Below, piece by piece: positions 1 to 6,300 of a stretch of 11,475 nt of DNA (its first letter is position 1; each line of letters starts with the position of its first letter). The notes beneath the pieces were generated by a model. That model had not been told where the DNA came from and searched no databases. It was given only the letters and a program-made list of their open reading frames with translations. The stretch comes from Xanthobacteraceae bacterium (GTDB lineage: Bacteria > Pseudomonadota > Alphaproteobacteria > Rhizobiales > Xanthobacteraceae): positions 1-11,475 of the forward strand of contig JASHXZ010000472.1 of NCBI GenBank assembly GCA_030043285.1, read 5' to 3'. Made by a program: the position numbers and the translations under genes.

Positions 1-174
1 CAGGCCGACGATGAAGGCCAAGGACCAGGCTCGATCGTTACTCTGCGGTTGCAGCAAACCAGCCACGATGCCAGTTATTCCGGCGATGCGGCCGTTGAGG
101 CGCATCAGCAGGACGGCGGCAAGTCCGATCAGCGCGCCGCCAATCGCCGCGGAGATCGGAGTGAAATGCGCCAT
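1..174 (-). CDS. YeeE/YedE-type sulfur transporter, N-terminal part (runs off left edge)
   Basis: Reading leftward from an ATG at 174-172, 58 codons are open to the window edge. The peptide begins MAHFTPISAAIGGALIGLAA and continues with LLMRLNGRIAGITGI. This matches the first transmembrane helix and the Asn-Gly-Arg-x-Ala-Gly-Ile turn typical of the YeeE/YedE (DUF395/DUF6691-like) integral membrane family. That family is linked to uptake of thiosulfate or other sulfur compounds and often occurs as paired half-size proteins. The visible part holds one complete hydrophobic segment (about residues 8-24), a second one (about 28-41), and the start of a third (about 50-58). The ribosome site is weak (GGGGC about 6 bases before ATG), but a -35/-10 pair lies upstream at 246-274. 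Family assignment rests on recognition of the N-terminus only. Whether this is the YeeE-like or YedE-like half cannot be told. Confidence 0.75.
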   Translation of the reverse strand, partial: MAHFTPISAAIGGALIGLAAVLLMRLNGRIAGITGIVAGLLQPQSNDRAWSLAFIVGL

Positions 175-245
175 GCTTTGCCCCGTTGCGATAATTCAAA
201 CCCGCGGCGTGTCGTTGCAATGGACCAACAAATCGCGGCCGCCAA

Positions 246-274
246 ACAATATGTCGCAAAATTTTTTAGCGCAA
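246..274 (-). promoter_or_regulatory. Candidate sigma-70 promoter for the YeeE/YedE gene
   Basis: On the minus strand, TTGCGC (269-274) is followed after exactly 17 bases by TATTGT (246-251). The spacer is A/T-rich in an otherwise GC-rich region. Transcription would start near 239, giving a leader of about 65 bases before the ATG at 174. The call rests on hexamer match and spacing only. Confidence 0.45.
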
Positions 275-276
275 CT

Positions 277-338
277 ATTGGCGTCACCTATGCCCGTCGC
301 GCACGTGCGTAAGCGACGGGCGCCAATGCGACGGGCGC
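277..338. repeat. Nested inverted repeat plus an 11-bp direct repeat
   Basis: GCCCGTCGC (292-300) and GCGACGGGC (313-321) form a perfect 9-bp stem with a 12-base loop. An outer pair, ATTGGC (277-282) and GCCAAT (322-327), extends it with a one-sided bulge. The 3' arm is repeated: GCGACGGGCGC occurs at 313-323 and again at 328-338, a 15-base period. The block lies downstream of the minus-strand secreted-protein gene ending at 501 and just upstream of the transporter promoter. It could be a terminator lacking a T-tract or a REP-like dispersed palindrome. Confidence 0.6.
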
Positions 339-388
339 ATGTGGAGAAATCAACGTCAATGCGGGATGGTGCTGCGGGCGCCGATCAG

Positions 389-421
389 GCCGCCGGCGTT
401 AGTCTGGTTTGGGCCGGCGGC
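389..421. repeat. Perfect 9-bp GC-rich inverted repeat, possible terminator
   Basis: GCCGCCGGC (389-397) and GCCGGCGGC (413-421) are exact reverse complements separated by 15 bases. The hairpin lies 80-112 bases past the stop of the secreted-protein gene ending at 501. No T-run follows on either strand, so intrinsic termination is uncertain. The rest of the 175-500 gap shows no credible gene. Confidence 0.4.
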
Positions 422-500
422 GCTGATGTTCAGGGGTCTTGTGCAGAGCTGCGCTCAAGCGCGATGGCCTGTGCGCCGCCGCGACGCACCGTTGTATTCG

Positions 501-845
501 CTACCAGCATTTCGGCGGGCACTGGTAAAACTGACTCGGCACGCCCGCCGCCGAATTTCCGTAATTTGGCGCATAATCGTAGTAGGCGCCCGGCGCCGAA
601 TATCCGTAGCCTGGCGCCGCATAATCGTAGTAGTTGCCCGGCGCCGCGTAGTCGTAGAAGGCGCCCGGCGCCCCATAATCGTTATAGGCGCGCGCCCGCG
701 GCGGAACCTGATTGGGGTGCGTTCCATAGACGCGGTGGGCGCCGTAAGGAAGCCCGGCGTATTGTGCCAACGCCGGCGCCGAGCCAGCAGCCACAGCGGC
801 AAATGCCAGCGCCGCAGCGACGACCTGTTTGTTGAATGACTTCAT
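501..845 (-). CDS. Small secreted Tyr/Pro/Gly-rich repeat protein
   Basis: The start is the ATG at 845-843, because GGAG lies 8-11 bases upstream and it places a canonical signal peptide at the N-terminus; the in-frame ATG 30 bases upstream would bury it. The product is 114 residues. It has a basic n-region (MKSFNKQ), an Ala/Val-rich core (residues 8-23) and a signal peptidase I site Ala-Leu-Ala before Gln28. The mature protein has an exported, low-complexity composition. Residues 59-92 are a tandem repeat of the nine-residue unit APG-[AN]-[FY]-YDYA with one shortened copy. The C-terminus is FYQCPPKCW, giving two cysteines (109 and 113) in a CxxxC arrangement. The function is unknown. It is paralogous to the protein encoded at 5673-5891: both share the signal peptide, a following block of the form H-x(2,3)-V-x-P-R-x-x-A-Y, and the leader sequence. 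A cell-envelope or periplasmic role is inference. Confidence 0.8.
   Translation of the reverse strand: MKSFNKQVVAAALAFAAVAAGSAPALAQYAGLPYGAHRVYGTHPNQVPPRARAYNDYGAPGAFYDYAAPGNYYDYAAPGYGYSAPGAYYDYAPNYGNSAAGVPSQFYQCPPKCW
570..671 (-). repeat. 27-bp tandem repeat inside the secreted-protein gene
   Basis: Codons 59-92 of the small secreted protein consist of successive copies of a 27-base unit encoding APG-[AN]-[FY]-YDYA: residues 59-67, 68-76, a truncated 77-83, and 84-92. The repeats are visible at DNA level as recurring GGCGCC(G)-type junctions and TAATCGTAGTA-like cores on the plus strand. Such coding repeats commonly vary in copy number between strains. Confidence 0.75.
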
Positions 846-1196
846 GACGCATCTCCTTTTCGACTGGGGCCTCAAAAAAATCGGGCAAACTCCGGTCTGG
901 AGCCGCCCGGACTGTATTCAACCGAGGCTGCAGATCGATGGAGTGGGTAAGGTCCTTCCCAATCCTGGGAAAACACACGATCAAACAATCTTTGCCTCGC
1001 CCTGGCCTGGATGGAAGGACCAAATCCATGACCAGCAGACTGCAATGTGCCATCGGCCAAGCGCACCCGCTTGTCGAAAATTGATGAAACTTTTCAATAT
1101 TGTATGAGTTTCCGTTGACGCAGCCGCGTCATCAATCTCGATGCCACCAACCTCAACACAGTCGGTGAAACCGGCCGCGTCGAGATCAAAGCAATG
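846..1196. other. Intergenic region upstream of the secreted-protein gene; no gene seen
   Basis: This 351-base gap lies between the stop of the flavin monooxygenase and the start of the secreted-protein gene, both on the minus strand. It contains a small perfect hairpin, TGACGC / GCGTCA around AGCC (1116-1131), which could mark the end of the monooxygenase transcript but lacks a T-run. Another is TTCCCA / TGGGAA (956-971). The leader just before the downstream gene (846-880) resembles the leader of the paralogous gene at 5891. The open frames here carry no recognisable protein. Confidence 0.5.
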
Positions 1197-2315
1197 TCAG
1201 CGCGCCGCACGAGCATTGCTCCGGCGCGCTATATCGCCTGCAACGCGAATTGCTTCTTTGCTTATTTGGCGGAGATGGCCGGTTATCGGAACGTGAAAAC
1301 CGACGAAGTAAATGCCTGCATTGCCATTGTTCTGCTCAATGCCGGGCGCAATATCGTCGCTCGCCAAGAAGCTTCGATAGTTCGGGCGATATCCGGTGGC
1401 GAAAACAATGGCGTCGAACGAGCGCTTCTCGCCATTAGTGAAGACGACGCCGTCGTCGGTCATCGTCGATATGCCCGGCATGACCTTGATCGCCCCCTCG
1501 GAAATCTTTTTAGCCGTGCCCACGTCAAGGACTGGAATCTTGTGCGATTTCGCTACCTGCTCGAAGATACCCTGCTTCGGTCGCTTGATTCCGAATTTTG
1601 CCAAGTCGCCGAGAGCGAGATCGAGAATGAACGGAATTAACGCGTCATTGGCTCTGGATGGCAGCGCGCTTGCGGCCGTCGCCACCACCTGAATCGGGAT
1701 GCCAAAGAGATCGCGGGGAACCATGTGAACGCCGTTTCTCACCGAAATGGTCGTTTCCGCCCCGCCTTCCGCCAAATCGAGCGCGATCTCTGCTCCTGTA
1801 TTACCCATTCCAACCACCAAAACACGCTGCTGCCGAAATGGCGCGGAATCGACGTACTCCGCGCTGTGCAGAGCCCGTCCCTTGAAATTTTCACGTCCCG
1901 AAAAGCTCGGCATAACCGGATCAGTATTCATCCCCGACGCAATCACCACAGACTCGGCGTGAAAAGAATTCCTCTCGCTTTCTACGATCCAGGCGTCTGC
2001 ATCGCGTCGGACCGAACGAACAGTCTCGCCAAATCGAGGCTTTATATCGAAGCTGACCGCGTAGCTTTCGAGATATCGAACCACTTCCGCCCGCGGAACG
2101 TAGCGAGGATAGCTCCGGTCAAGCCGTCGAAAGGGCAGAGATGAAAAGCGCTTGATCGTATGCAGGTGGAGCCGCTCGTAATGACGACGCCATGCGGCAC
2201 CGACCTGTTCGTCTTTTTCGAGGATGATGAAGTCGATACCCGCTTTTCGCAGACAGGCCCCCACCGCAAGTCCCGCTGGACCCGCGCCAATGACAGCAAC
2301 GTTCGTTTGCTCCAT
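1197..2315 (-). CDS. FAD-dependent flavin-containing monooxygenase (FMO/YUCCA-like)
   Basis: The 372-residue product is a class B type flavoprotein monooxygenase. It carries an N-terminal FAD Rossmann motif GAGPAG (residues 10-15) and the FMO signature FxGxxxHxxxY, here FKGRALHSAEY (144-154). A second, NADPH-binding Rossmann motif is GMGNTG (169-174), and FATGYRPN occurs at 305-312. The family uses NADPH and O2 to oxygenate a soft nucleophile or a carbonyl compound (N/S-oxidation, Baeyer-Villiger or oxidative decarboxylation). Length matches the short bacterial/YUCCA-like members; longer BVMOs are about 500 residues or more. The ATG at 2315 is preceded by GGGAGG with good spacing. The protein is soluble with no signal peptide. 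It is divergent from the ligase-thiolase pair across a 228-base gap, suggesting shared control. The substrate cannot be read from sequence. Confidence 0.9.
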   Translation of the reverse strand: MEQTNVAVIGAGPAGLAVGACLRKAGIDFIILEKDEQVGAAWRRHYERLHLHTIKRFSSLPFRRLDRSYPRYVPRAEVVRYLESYAVSFDIKPRFGETVRSVRRDADAWIVESERNSFHAESVVIASGMNTDPVMPSFSGRENFKGRALHSAEYVDSAPFRQQRVLVVGMGNTGAEIALDLAEGGAETTISVRNGVHMVPRDLFGIPIQVVATAASALPSRANDALIPFILDLALGDLAKFGIKRPKQGIFEQVAKSHKIPVLDVGTAKKISEGAIKVMPGISTMTDDGVVFTNGEKRSFDAIVFATGYRPNYRSFLASDDIAPGIEQNNGNAGIYFVGFHVPITGHLRQISKEAIRVAGDIARRSNARAAR

Positions 2316-2491
2316 TTGGTCCTCCCGTTTGGTTTAGATTACCACAATGACGACCCCACCGGGAGTGCGCGTTGGCACGTTGCTGTTCCGGTGCATCTGC
2401 CTTGCGGCAAAGCCGAAAACACGCGAATATAAAATTCATCTGATTGCGCGGTTACGGCACTGTCGGCCGCTCCTCCGTGCGGGCACCGGCG

Positions 2492-2516
2492 GTTGCCTTG
2501 CCGAACTTAAGGCAAC
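2492..2516. promoter_or_regulatory. Inverted repeat in the divergent promoter gap, candidate operator
   Basis: GTTGCCTT (2492-2499) and AAGGCAAC (2509-2516) are perfect 8-bp arms with a 9-base spacer. They end 27 bases before the ligase ATG and 14 bases before its ribosome site GGGGGAGG (2530-2537). Position and symmetry fit a dimeric repressor site or a leader hairpin. No regulator gene for it is identifiable next door. Confidence 0.4.
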
Positions 2517-2543
2517 ACAAATCGCCTCCGGGGGAGGTCATCG

Positions 2544-4235
2544 ATGGCCGCTCACTTATGGGAAAAATCTTATCCATCGGGTGTGGCGTGGAACGTGCCG
2601 CTGCCGCCGGCGGTCGCGATCGAGACCATCATCGAGACGGCAGCGGCAAGCTGGCCCGACAAAGTGGCGATCGATTTCTACGACAAGACTTTGACCTTCG
2701 CGCAGCTGCACGATCTGGCGGCGCGCGCCGCCAAAGGCCTGCAGGCGCTCGGCGTCGGTACGGGCGTCAATGTCGGCCTGCATCTTCCCAACACGCCGCA
2801 TTACGTCGTCTGTTTTTTTGCCGTGCTGATGGCCGGCGGCCGCGTTGCCAATTTCAGTCCGCTGGCGGCGCCCCGCGAGCTCAAGTACCAGATCGCCGAT
2901 TCCGAGGTCGAGGTGATGGTGACGCTCGGCATCCAGGCGCTCTATCCGCAGATCGCGGGCCTCAACGGCACGGCCAAGCTGAGCACCGTCGTGGTGTGCC
3001 ATCTGGAAGACTTTCTGCCCGAGCCGGCGGTACGGGCGATCGTCGGCCCGCCGGTCGAACGGATCGGCGGCGCCGGTCGGGAGATCGATTTCGGTGCGTT
3101 GCTTGACACCGACGGCGCCTATGCCAGGCACCCGCATGGCCCGCTCGCCGATGAGGTGGCGGTTCTGCAATATACCGGCGGCACCACCGGCGAGCCGAAA
3201 GGCGCGATGCTCACGCATGCGAATTTTTCCGCGGTGCTCGACATCTACAGCCATTGGATCAGCGCGAGCCCGTTGAACGCGGACGACAGTTCGCTGGTGG
3301 TATTACCGCTGTTTCACATTTTCGGACTTTCCTTCATCATGCTGCTGTCGGTGAAGTCCGGCACGCGGATGATCATGCACATGCGCTTCGATCCCGACCG
3401 CGCGCTGGCCGACATCACGCGCAAGAAGATCACGATCTTCGCCGGCGTGCCGACCATGTATACGGCACTGATCAATCATCCGAAGATCGGCGAGTTCGAC
3501 CTGTCGTCGCTGCGGCAATGCGCATCGGGCGGCGCGCCGTTACCGATCGAAGTGCTGCAGCGCTTTCACAAACTCACCAGCGTCACCCCGCGCGAAGGCT
3601 ACGGCCTCACCGAGACGGCGCCGCTTGCCACCCTGCAGGTGAATGGCGCCGCGCCGCACCCGGGAACGGTCGGGCTGCCGGCGCCGCATACGCTGATCGA
3701 GTTCGTCGACATCGAGACCGGAACGCGCGTGCTGCCGGCCGGCGAGAAGGGCGAGATCTGCATCACCGGCCCGCAAGTCATGAAGGGTTATTGGAATAAG
3801 CCGGAAGCAACCGCGGACGCCTTCCGCGGCGGGCGTTTTCACACTGGCGACATCGGCTTCATGGACGCCGAGGGTTACGTCACGCTGATCGACCGCAAGA
3901 AGGACATGATCCTGACCGGCGGATTCAACGTCTTCCCCCGCAATATCGAGGAAGCGATCTACGAGCACCCGGCGGTCGCGGAAGTAACCGTGATCGGCAT
4001 CCCGGATGCTTACCGCGGCCAATCGGCCAAAGCCTTCATCGCGCTGAAAGCCGGGCAGCCGGCTTTCAGCTTCGACGAGCTCAAGATCTTTCTCGCCGAC
4101 AAGCTCGCAAAATATGAAATGCCGACGGAGATCGAATTCCGCGCCAGCCTGCCAAAGACGCCGGTCGGCAAACTGTCGAAGAAAGAACTGGTGGCGGAGG
4201 AATTGGCCAAGCGCGAAGCGGCCGCAAGCGCTTGA
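2544..4235 (+). CDS. Acyl-CoA ligase (AMP-forming; long-chain fatty acid / PimA-like dicarboxylate type)
   Basis: The 563-residue cytoplasmic enzyme activates a carboxylic acid to its CoA thioester through an acyl-adenylate. All core ANL-superfamily motifs are present: the phosphate loop YTGGTTGEPKG (210-220), LPLFHIFG (254-261), GYGLTE (352-357), HTGD (433-436), the hinge/A8 region DRKKDMILTGGFNVFP (450-465), and the C-terminal catalytic lysine in PKTPVGKLSKK (Lys543). Length and motif spacing match FadD-like ligases. The N-terminus (WEKSYPSGVAW) and the thiolase directly downstream recall PimA-PimB of Rhodopseudomonas-type dicarboxylic acid degradation. That specificity is inference; a long- or medium-chain fatty acid ligase is equally possible. 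The start is supported by GGGGGAGG six bases before ATG. It is probably co-transcribed with the thiolase 102 bases downstream; that gap holds a small GGCGC/GCGCC hairpin at 4308-4322. Confidence 0.92.
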   Translation: MAAHLWEKSYPSGVAWNVPLPPAVAIETIIETAAASWPDKVAIDFYDKTLTFAQLHDLAARAAKGLQALGVGTGVNVGLHLPNTPHYVVCFFAVLMAGGRVANFSPLAAPRELKYQIADSEVEVMVTLGIQALYPQIAGLNGTAKLSTVVVCHLEDFLPEPAVRAIVGPPVERIGGAGREIDFGALLDTDGAYARHPHGPLADEVAVLQYTGGTTGEPKGAMLTHANFSAVLDIYSHWISASPLNADDSSLVVLPLFHIFGLSFIMLLSVKSGTRMIMHMRFDPDRALADITRKKITIFAGVPTMYTALINHPKIGEFDLSSLRQCASGGAPLPIEVLQRFHKLTSVTPREGYGLTETAPLATLQVNGAAPHPGTVGLPAPHTLIEFVDIETGTRVLPAGEKGEICITGPQVMKGYWNKPEATADAFRGGRFHTGDIGFMDAEGYVTLIDRKKDMILTGGFNVFPRNIEEAIYEHPAVAEVTVIGIPDAYRGQSAKAFIALKAGQPAFSFDELKIFLADKLAKYEMPTEIEFRASLPKTPVGKLSKKELVAEELAKREAAASA

Positions 4236-4337
4236 CCCTGCGGTCCGCACTCCGGCACAGATAATGAAGGCTGGGTCGTCCCTCTTAGCCGGTCCGCAAC
4301 AGCAATAGGCGCCGGAAGCGCCGCAGGGAGAGCGCTT

Positions 4338-5510
4338 ATGCCCGACGCCGTCATCGTCTCCACCGCTCGCACCCCGATCGGCAAGGCCTATCGCGGCGCC
4401 TTCAACATGACCCACGGCGCCGAGCTTGGCGGCCATGTGGTGCGCAACGCGGTCGAGCGCGCCAACATCGAGCCGGGCGAAGTCGAGGACGTGATCATGG
4501 GCTGCGCGCTTCCTGAGCGCGCCACCGGACAGAATATCGCGCGACAGGCGGCGATCCGCGCCGGGCTCCCGGTCACTGTCTCCGGCATGACGGTGAACCG
4601 TTTCTGCAGCTCCGGCCTGCAGACCATCGCGCTCGCGGCGCAACGCGTCATCGCCGGCGAGGCCGAAGTGATCGTCGCCGGGGGCCTCGAAAGCATCAGT
4701 CTGGTGCAGGACGGCAAAAGCCTGCCGGCGCCGAGTGATTGGATCGTCGAGCACAAGCCGGCGCTCTATATGCCGATGATCGACACCGCCGACAACGTCG
4801 CCGAGCGCTACAAGGTGAGCCGCGAGGCGCAGGATGCCTACGCGCTGGAAAGCCAGCGCCGCACCGCGAGCGCTCAGCAGGCGAAAAAATTCGACGACGA
4901 GATCGTACCGTTGCCGACGAACAAGAAGGTCATCGACAAGGACACCAAGGCCGAGAGCCTCGAGCAAGTGACGCTCAAGACCGACGAAGGCAACCGTCCC
5001 GACACGACGCTCGCCGGTCTTGCCGCGCTCAAGCCGGTGCGCGAGGGCAAGTGGATCACCGCGGGCAACGCCAGCCAGCTCTCCGACGGTGCCTCCGCCT
5101 GCGTTGTCATGGAAGCAAAGCTCGCCGAGCGGCGCGGGTTAAAGCCGCTCGGCACCTTCCGCGGCTTCGCGGTGGCCGGCTGCGAGCCGGACGAGATGGG
5201 CATTGGCCCGGTGTTCGCCGTCCCTAAACTGCTCAAGCGCCAGGGCCTCACGATCGAGGATATCGACCTGTGGGAGCTCAACGAGGCCTTTGCCAGCCAG
5301 GTGCTCTATTGCCGTGACCGCCTCGGCATTCCGCAGGATCGGCTCAATGTCGACGGCGGCGCGATCGCCATCGGTCACCCCTACGGCATGAGCGGTGCGC
5401 GCATGACCGGCCACGCGCTGATCGAGGGCAGGCGGCGCGGCGCCAAGCTCGCGGTCGTTACCATGTGCATTGGCGGCGGCATGGGCGCCGCCGGGCTGTT
5501 CGAAATTTAA
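4338..5510 (+). CDS. Acetyl-CoA acyltransferase (beta-ketothiolase)
   Basis: The 390-residue product is a full-length thiolase. It performs CoA-dependent cleavage of 3-ketoacyl-CoA to acetyl-CoA and a shortened acyl-CoA, or the reverse condensation. The nucleophilic Cys90 lies in [10 protein letters not shown] (88-97) and NEAF is at 315-318. The catalytic His347 lies in [16 protein letters not shown], and the acid/base Cys377 in [12 protein letters not shown]. All four active-site landmarks are intact. The substrate-loop segment that usually reads HMGxTAE is replaced by PMIDTAD (146-152), so acyl-chain preference may differ from standard FadA/PhaA enzymes. Ribosome site GGGAGA lies just before the ATG. 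It follows the acyl-CoA ligase in the same orientation and supplies the last step of beta-oxidation. The dehydrogenase and hydratase needed for a complete cycle are not in this window. Its stop codon lies inside a 25-bp tandem duplication. Confidence 0.94.
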   Translation: MPDAVIVSTARTPIGKAYRGAFNMTHGAELGGHVVRNAVERANIEPGEVEDVIMGCALPERATGQNIARQAAIRAGLPVTVSGMTVNRFCSSGLQTIALAAQRVIAGEAEVIVAGGLESISLVQDGKSLPAPSDWIVEHKPALYMPMIDTADNVAERYKVSREAQDAYALESQRRTASAQQAKKFDDEIVPLPTNKKVIDKDTKAESLEQVTLKTDEGNRPDTTLAGLAALKPVREGKWITAGNASQLSDGASACVVMEAKLAERRGLKPLGTFRGFAVAGCEPDEMGIGPVFAVPKLLKRQGLTIEDIDLWELNEAFASQVLYCRDRLGIPQDRLNVDGGAIAIGHPYGMSGARMTGHALIEGRRRGAKLAVVTMCIGGGMGAAGLFEI

Positions 5511-5553
5511 TTAGAGAACGCAGCTCATCATTTAATTAGAGAATGCAGCTCAT
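5506..5553 (+). repeat. 25-bp tandem duplication spanning the thiolase stop codon
   Basis: A 23-base segment at 5506-5528 recurs at 5531-5553 with one mismatch (C5519 against T5544), a period of 25. Both begin TTTAATTAGAGAA and end GCAGCTCAT. The first copy contains the thiolase stop codon TAA (5508-5510), so the duplication begins within the last codon and adds only non-coding sequence. Confidence 0.9.
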
Positions 5554-5603
5554 TTCTGCCAACGAACGCGCTTTGTCTTTCAGAACGAATTTTCGCAGCA
5601 CAC

Positions 5604-5637
5604 TGGCAGCGATCGGGCAAACGCCCGATCGCCGCCA
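5604..5637. terminator. Strong hairpin between convergent genes, candidate bidirectional terminator
   Basis: GCGATCGGGC (5609-5618) and GCCCGATCGC (5623-5632) form a perfect 10-bp stem closed by the tetraloop AAAC. After one A/C mismatch the stem extends by TGGC (5604-5607) pairing with GCCA (5634-5637). It lies between the stop of the thiolase on plus (5510) and the stop of the secreted-protein gene on minus (5673), where a shared terminator is expected. No strong T-run follows on either side, so termination may be inefficient or Rho-assisted. Confidence 0.6.
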
Positions 5638-5672
5638 AGGGGCCGATGTTTGTAGTGCGTAGTTAACCGGCG

Positions 5673-5891
5673 TTAGTGCAGATCCTTCCAACCGCTCGGC
5701 GCCGGGAACGTCGGAGCCGGAGCTGCGGAAGGCGCCACGTAATCGTAAGCGGAGTATCCGCGCGGCTGCACCTGCTGGTGCTGTCTTGCATGGGCCTGGT
5801 AAGTGCTTTCGGCGAATGCTGGCGCGGACGCAACGGCCACAGCGGCGACTGCTAACGCGGCAGCGACTGTATGTTTGCTGAAAAGCTTCAT
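5673..5891 (-). CDS. Small secreted protein, paralogue of the one at 501-845
   Basis: The start is the ATG at 5891-5889, with AGGAGA about 7 bases upstream. A longer frame from a TTG at 6032 would begin inside a duplicated block and put 47 Arg-rich residues before the signal peptide. The 72-residue product has MKLFSKH, an Ala/Val core (8-22) and a signal peptidase site Ala-Phe-Ala before Glu28. The mature part is only 45 residues, rich in Gln, Pro, Ala and Tyr (QVQPRGYSAYDYVAPSAAPA). It lacks cysteines and the APG-YYDYA repeats of its paralogue. The two signal peptides and the following H-x(2,3)-V-x-P-R-x-x-A-Y-x-D-Y core align closely, as do the leaders. The function is unknown; both are predicted periplasmic or extracellular. 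Confidence 0.75.
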   Translation of the reverse strand: MKLFSKHTVAAALAVAAVAVASAPAFAESTYQAHARQHQQVQPRGYSAYDYVAPSAAPAPTFPAPSGWKDLH

Positions 5892-5987
5892 GTCACATCT
5901 CCTGTTGGCGATTGGGCCCCGACCTTGGGCACCCCGCGCGCGCCGCAATCTGCTGCGCGCTGCTCCCGAGAGATGTGATTGTTGCTG

Positions 5988-6300
5988 CCCTTTGACTACG
6001 GAGCGGATGAGAAACAGTCTATTGCGCTGCAATGAATAATGACGAGCGGATGAATAATGGCATCAGAAAGCGACGTTGGGTGCACCGTGGTACGCACGTT
6101 TCTCTTACCATTCGCGGCCATTGCTGTTGAATTGCTGCAGCCGGCCTTCGACTACGGTGCGGATGAGAAACAGTCTATTTCGCAGTAATGAATAATGACG
6201 GCCGCCGCAGTTTCCGGCATCAGGAAGCGGCGTTGAGCGACAACGTGGTACGCCCGTCGCTCTTACCGTTCGCGCCGTTGCCCTTTAACTGCGGCGAGCG
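5988..6300. repeat. Tandem duplication of the LysR gene's 3' end and flank
   Basis: Three related anchors, CCCTTTGACTACGGAGCGG-like, occur at 5988, 6144 and 6281. They define two imperfect units of 156 and 137 bases plus the beginning of a third. The 21 bases at 6003-6023 are identical to 6159-6179. Matching tracts follow in both units: AATGAATAATGACG, then GGCATCAG-AAGCG, then TGGTACGC, then CTCTTACC-TTCGCG. The right-hand unit encodes the last residues of the LysR protein (ANGKSDGRTTLSLNAAS). The left-hand unit retains ANGK-x-x-x-RTT on the same strand but has drifted and has lost the stop, so it is a degenerate copy of that tail. The block fills most of the 328-base gap 5892-6219. Confidence 0.8.

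Noticed and set aside
11..835. Long plus-strand open frame of 274 codons
   Set aside because: It lies opposite the transporter start and the secreted-protein gene, is rich in Arg/Pro/Ser with no domain, and arises from GC-rich antisense codons.
1199..1230. AGCGCGCC / GGCGCGCT inverted repeat at the end of the monooxygenase gene
   Set aside because: It lies inside the coding region's last codons, with no T-run, and GC-rich 8-mers of this kind recur by chance.
1119..1640. Plus-strand frame beginning with a peptide such as INLDATNLNTVGETG in the intergenic gap
   Set aside because: The first part looks protein-like, but the frame continues antisense through the monooxygenase 3' end, and no family or ribosome site was recognised. 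A relic of a lost gene cannot be excluded.
3540..4967. 475-codon minus-strand open frame across the ligase and thiolase genes
   Set aside because: It spans the end of one well-supported gene and most of another in antisense; its composition (Asp/Arg/His/Leu-rich) is typical of a GC shadow frame.
5892..6032. N-terminal extension of the small secreted protein from a TTG at 6032
   Set aside because: It would begin in duplicated DNA and place 47 Arg-rich residues before a good signal peptide; the internal ATG has a proper AGGAGA site.
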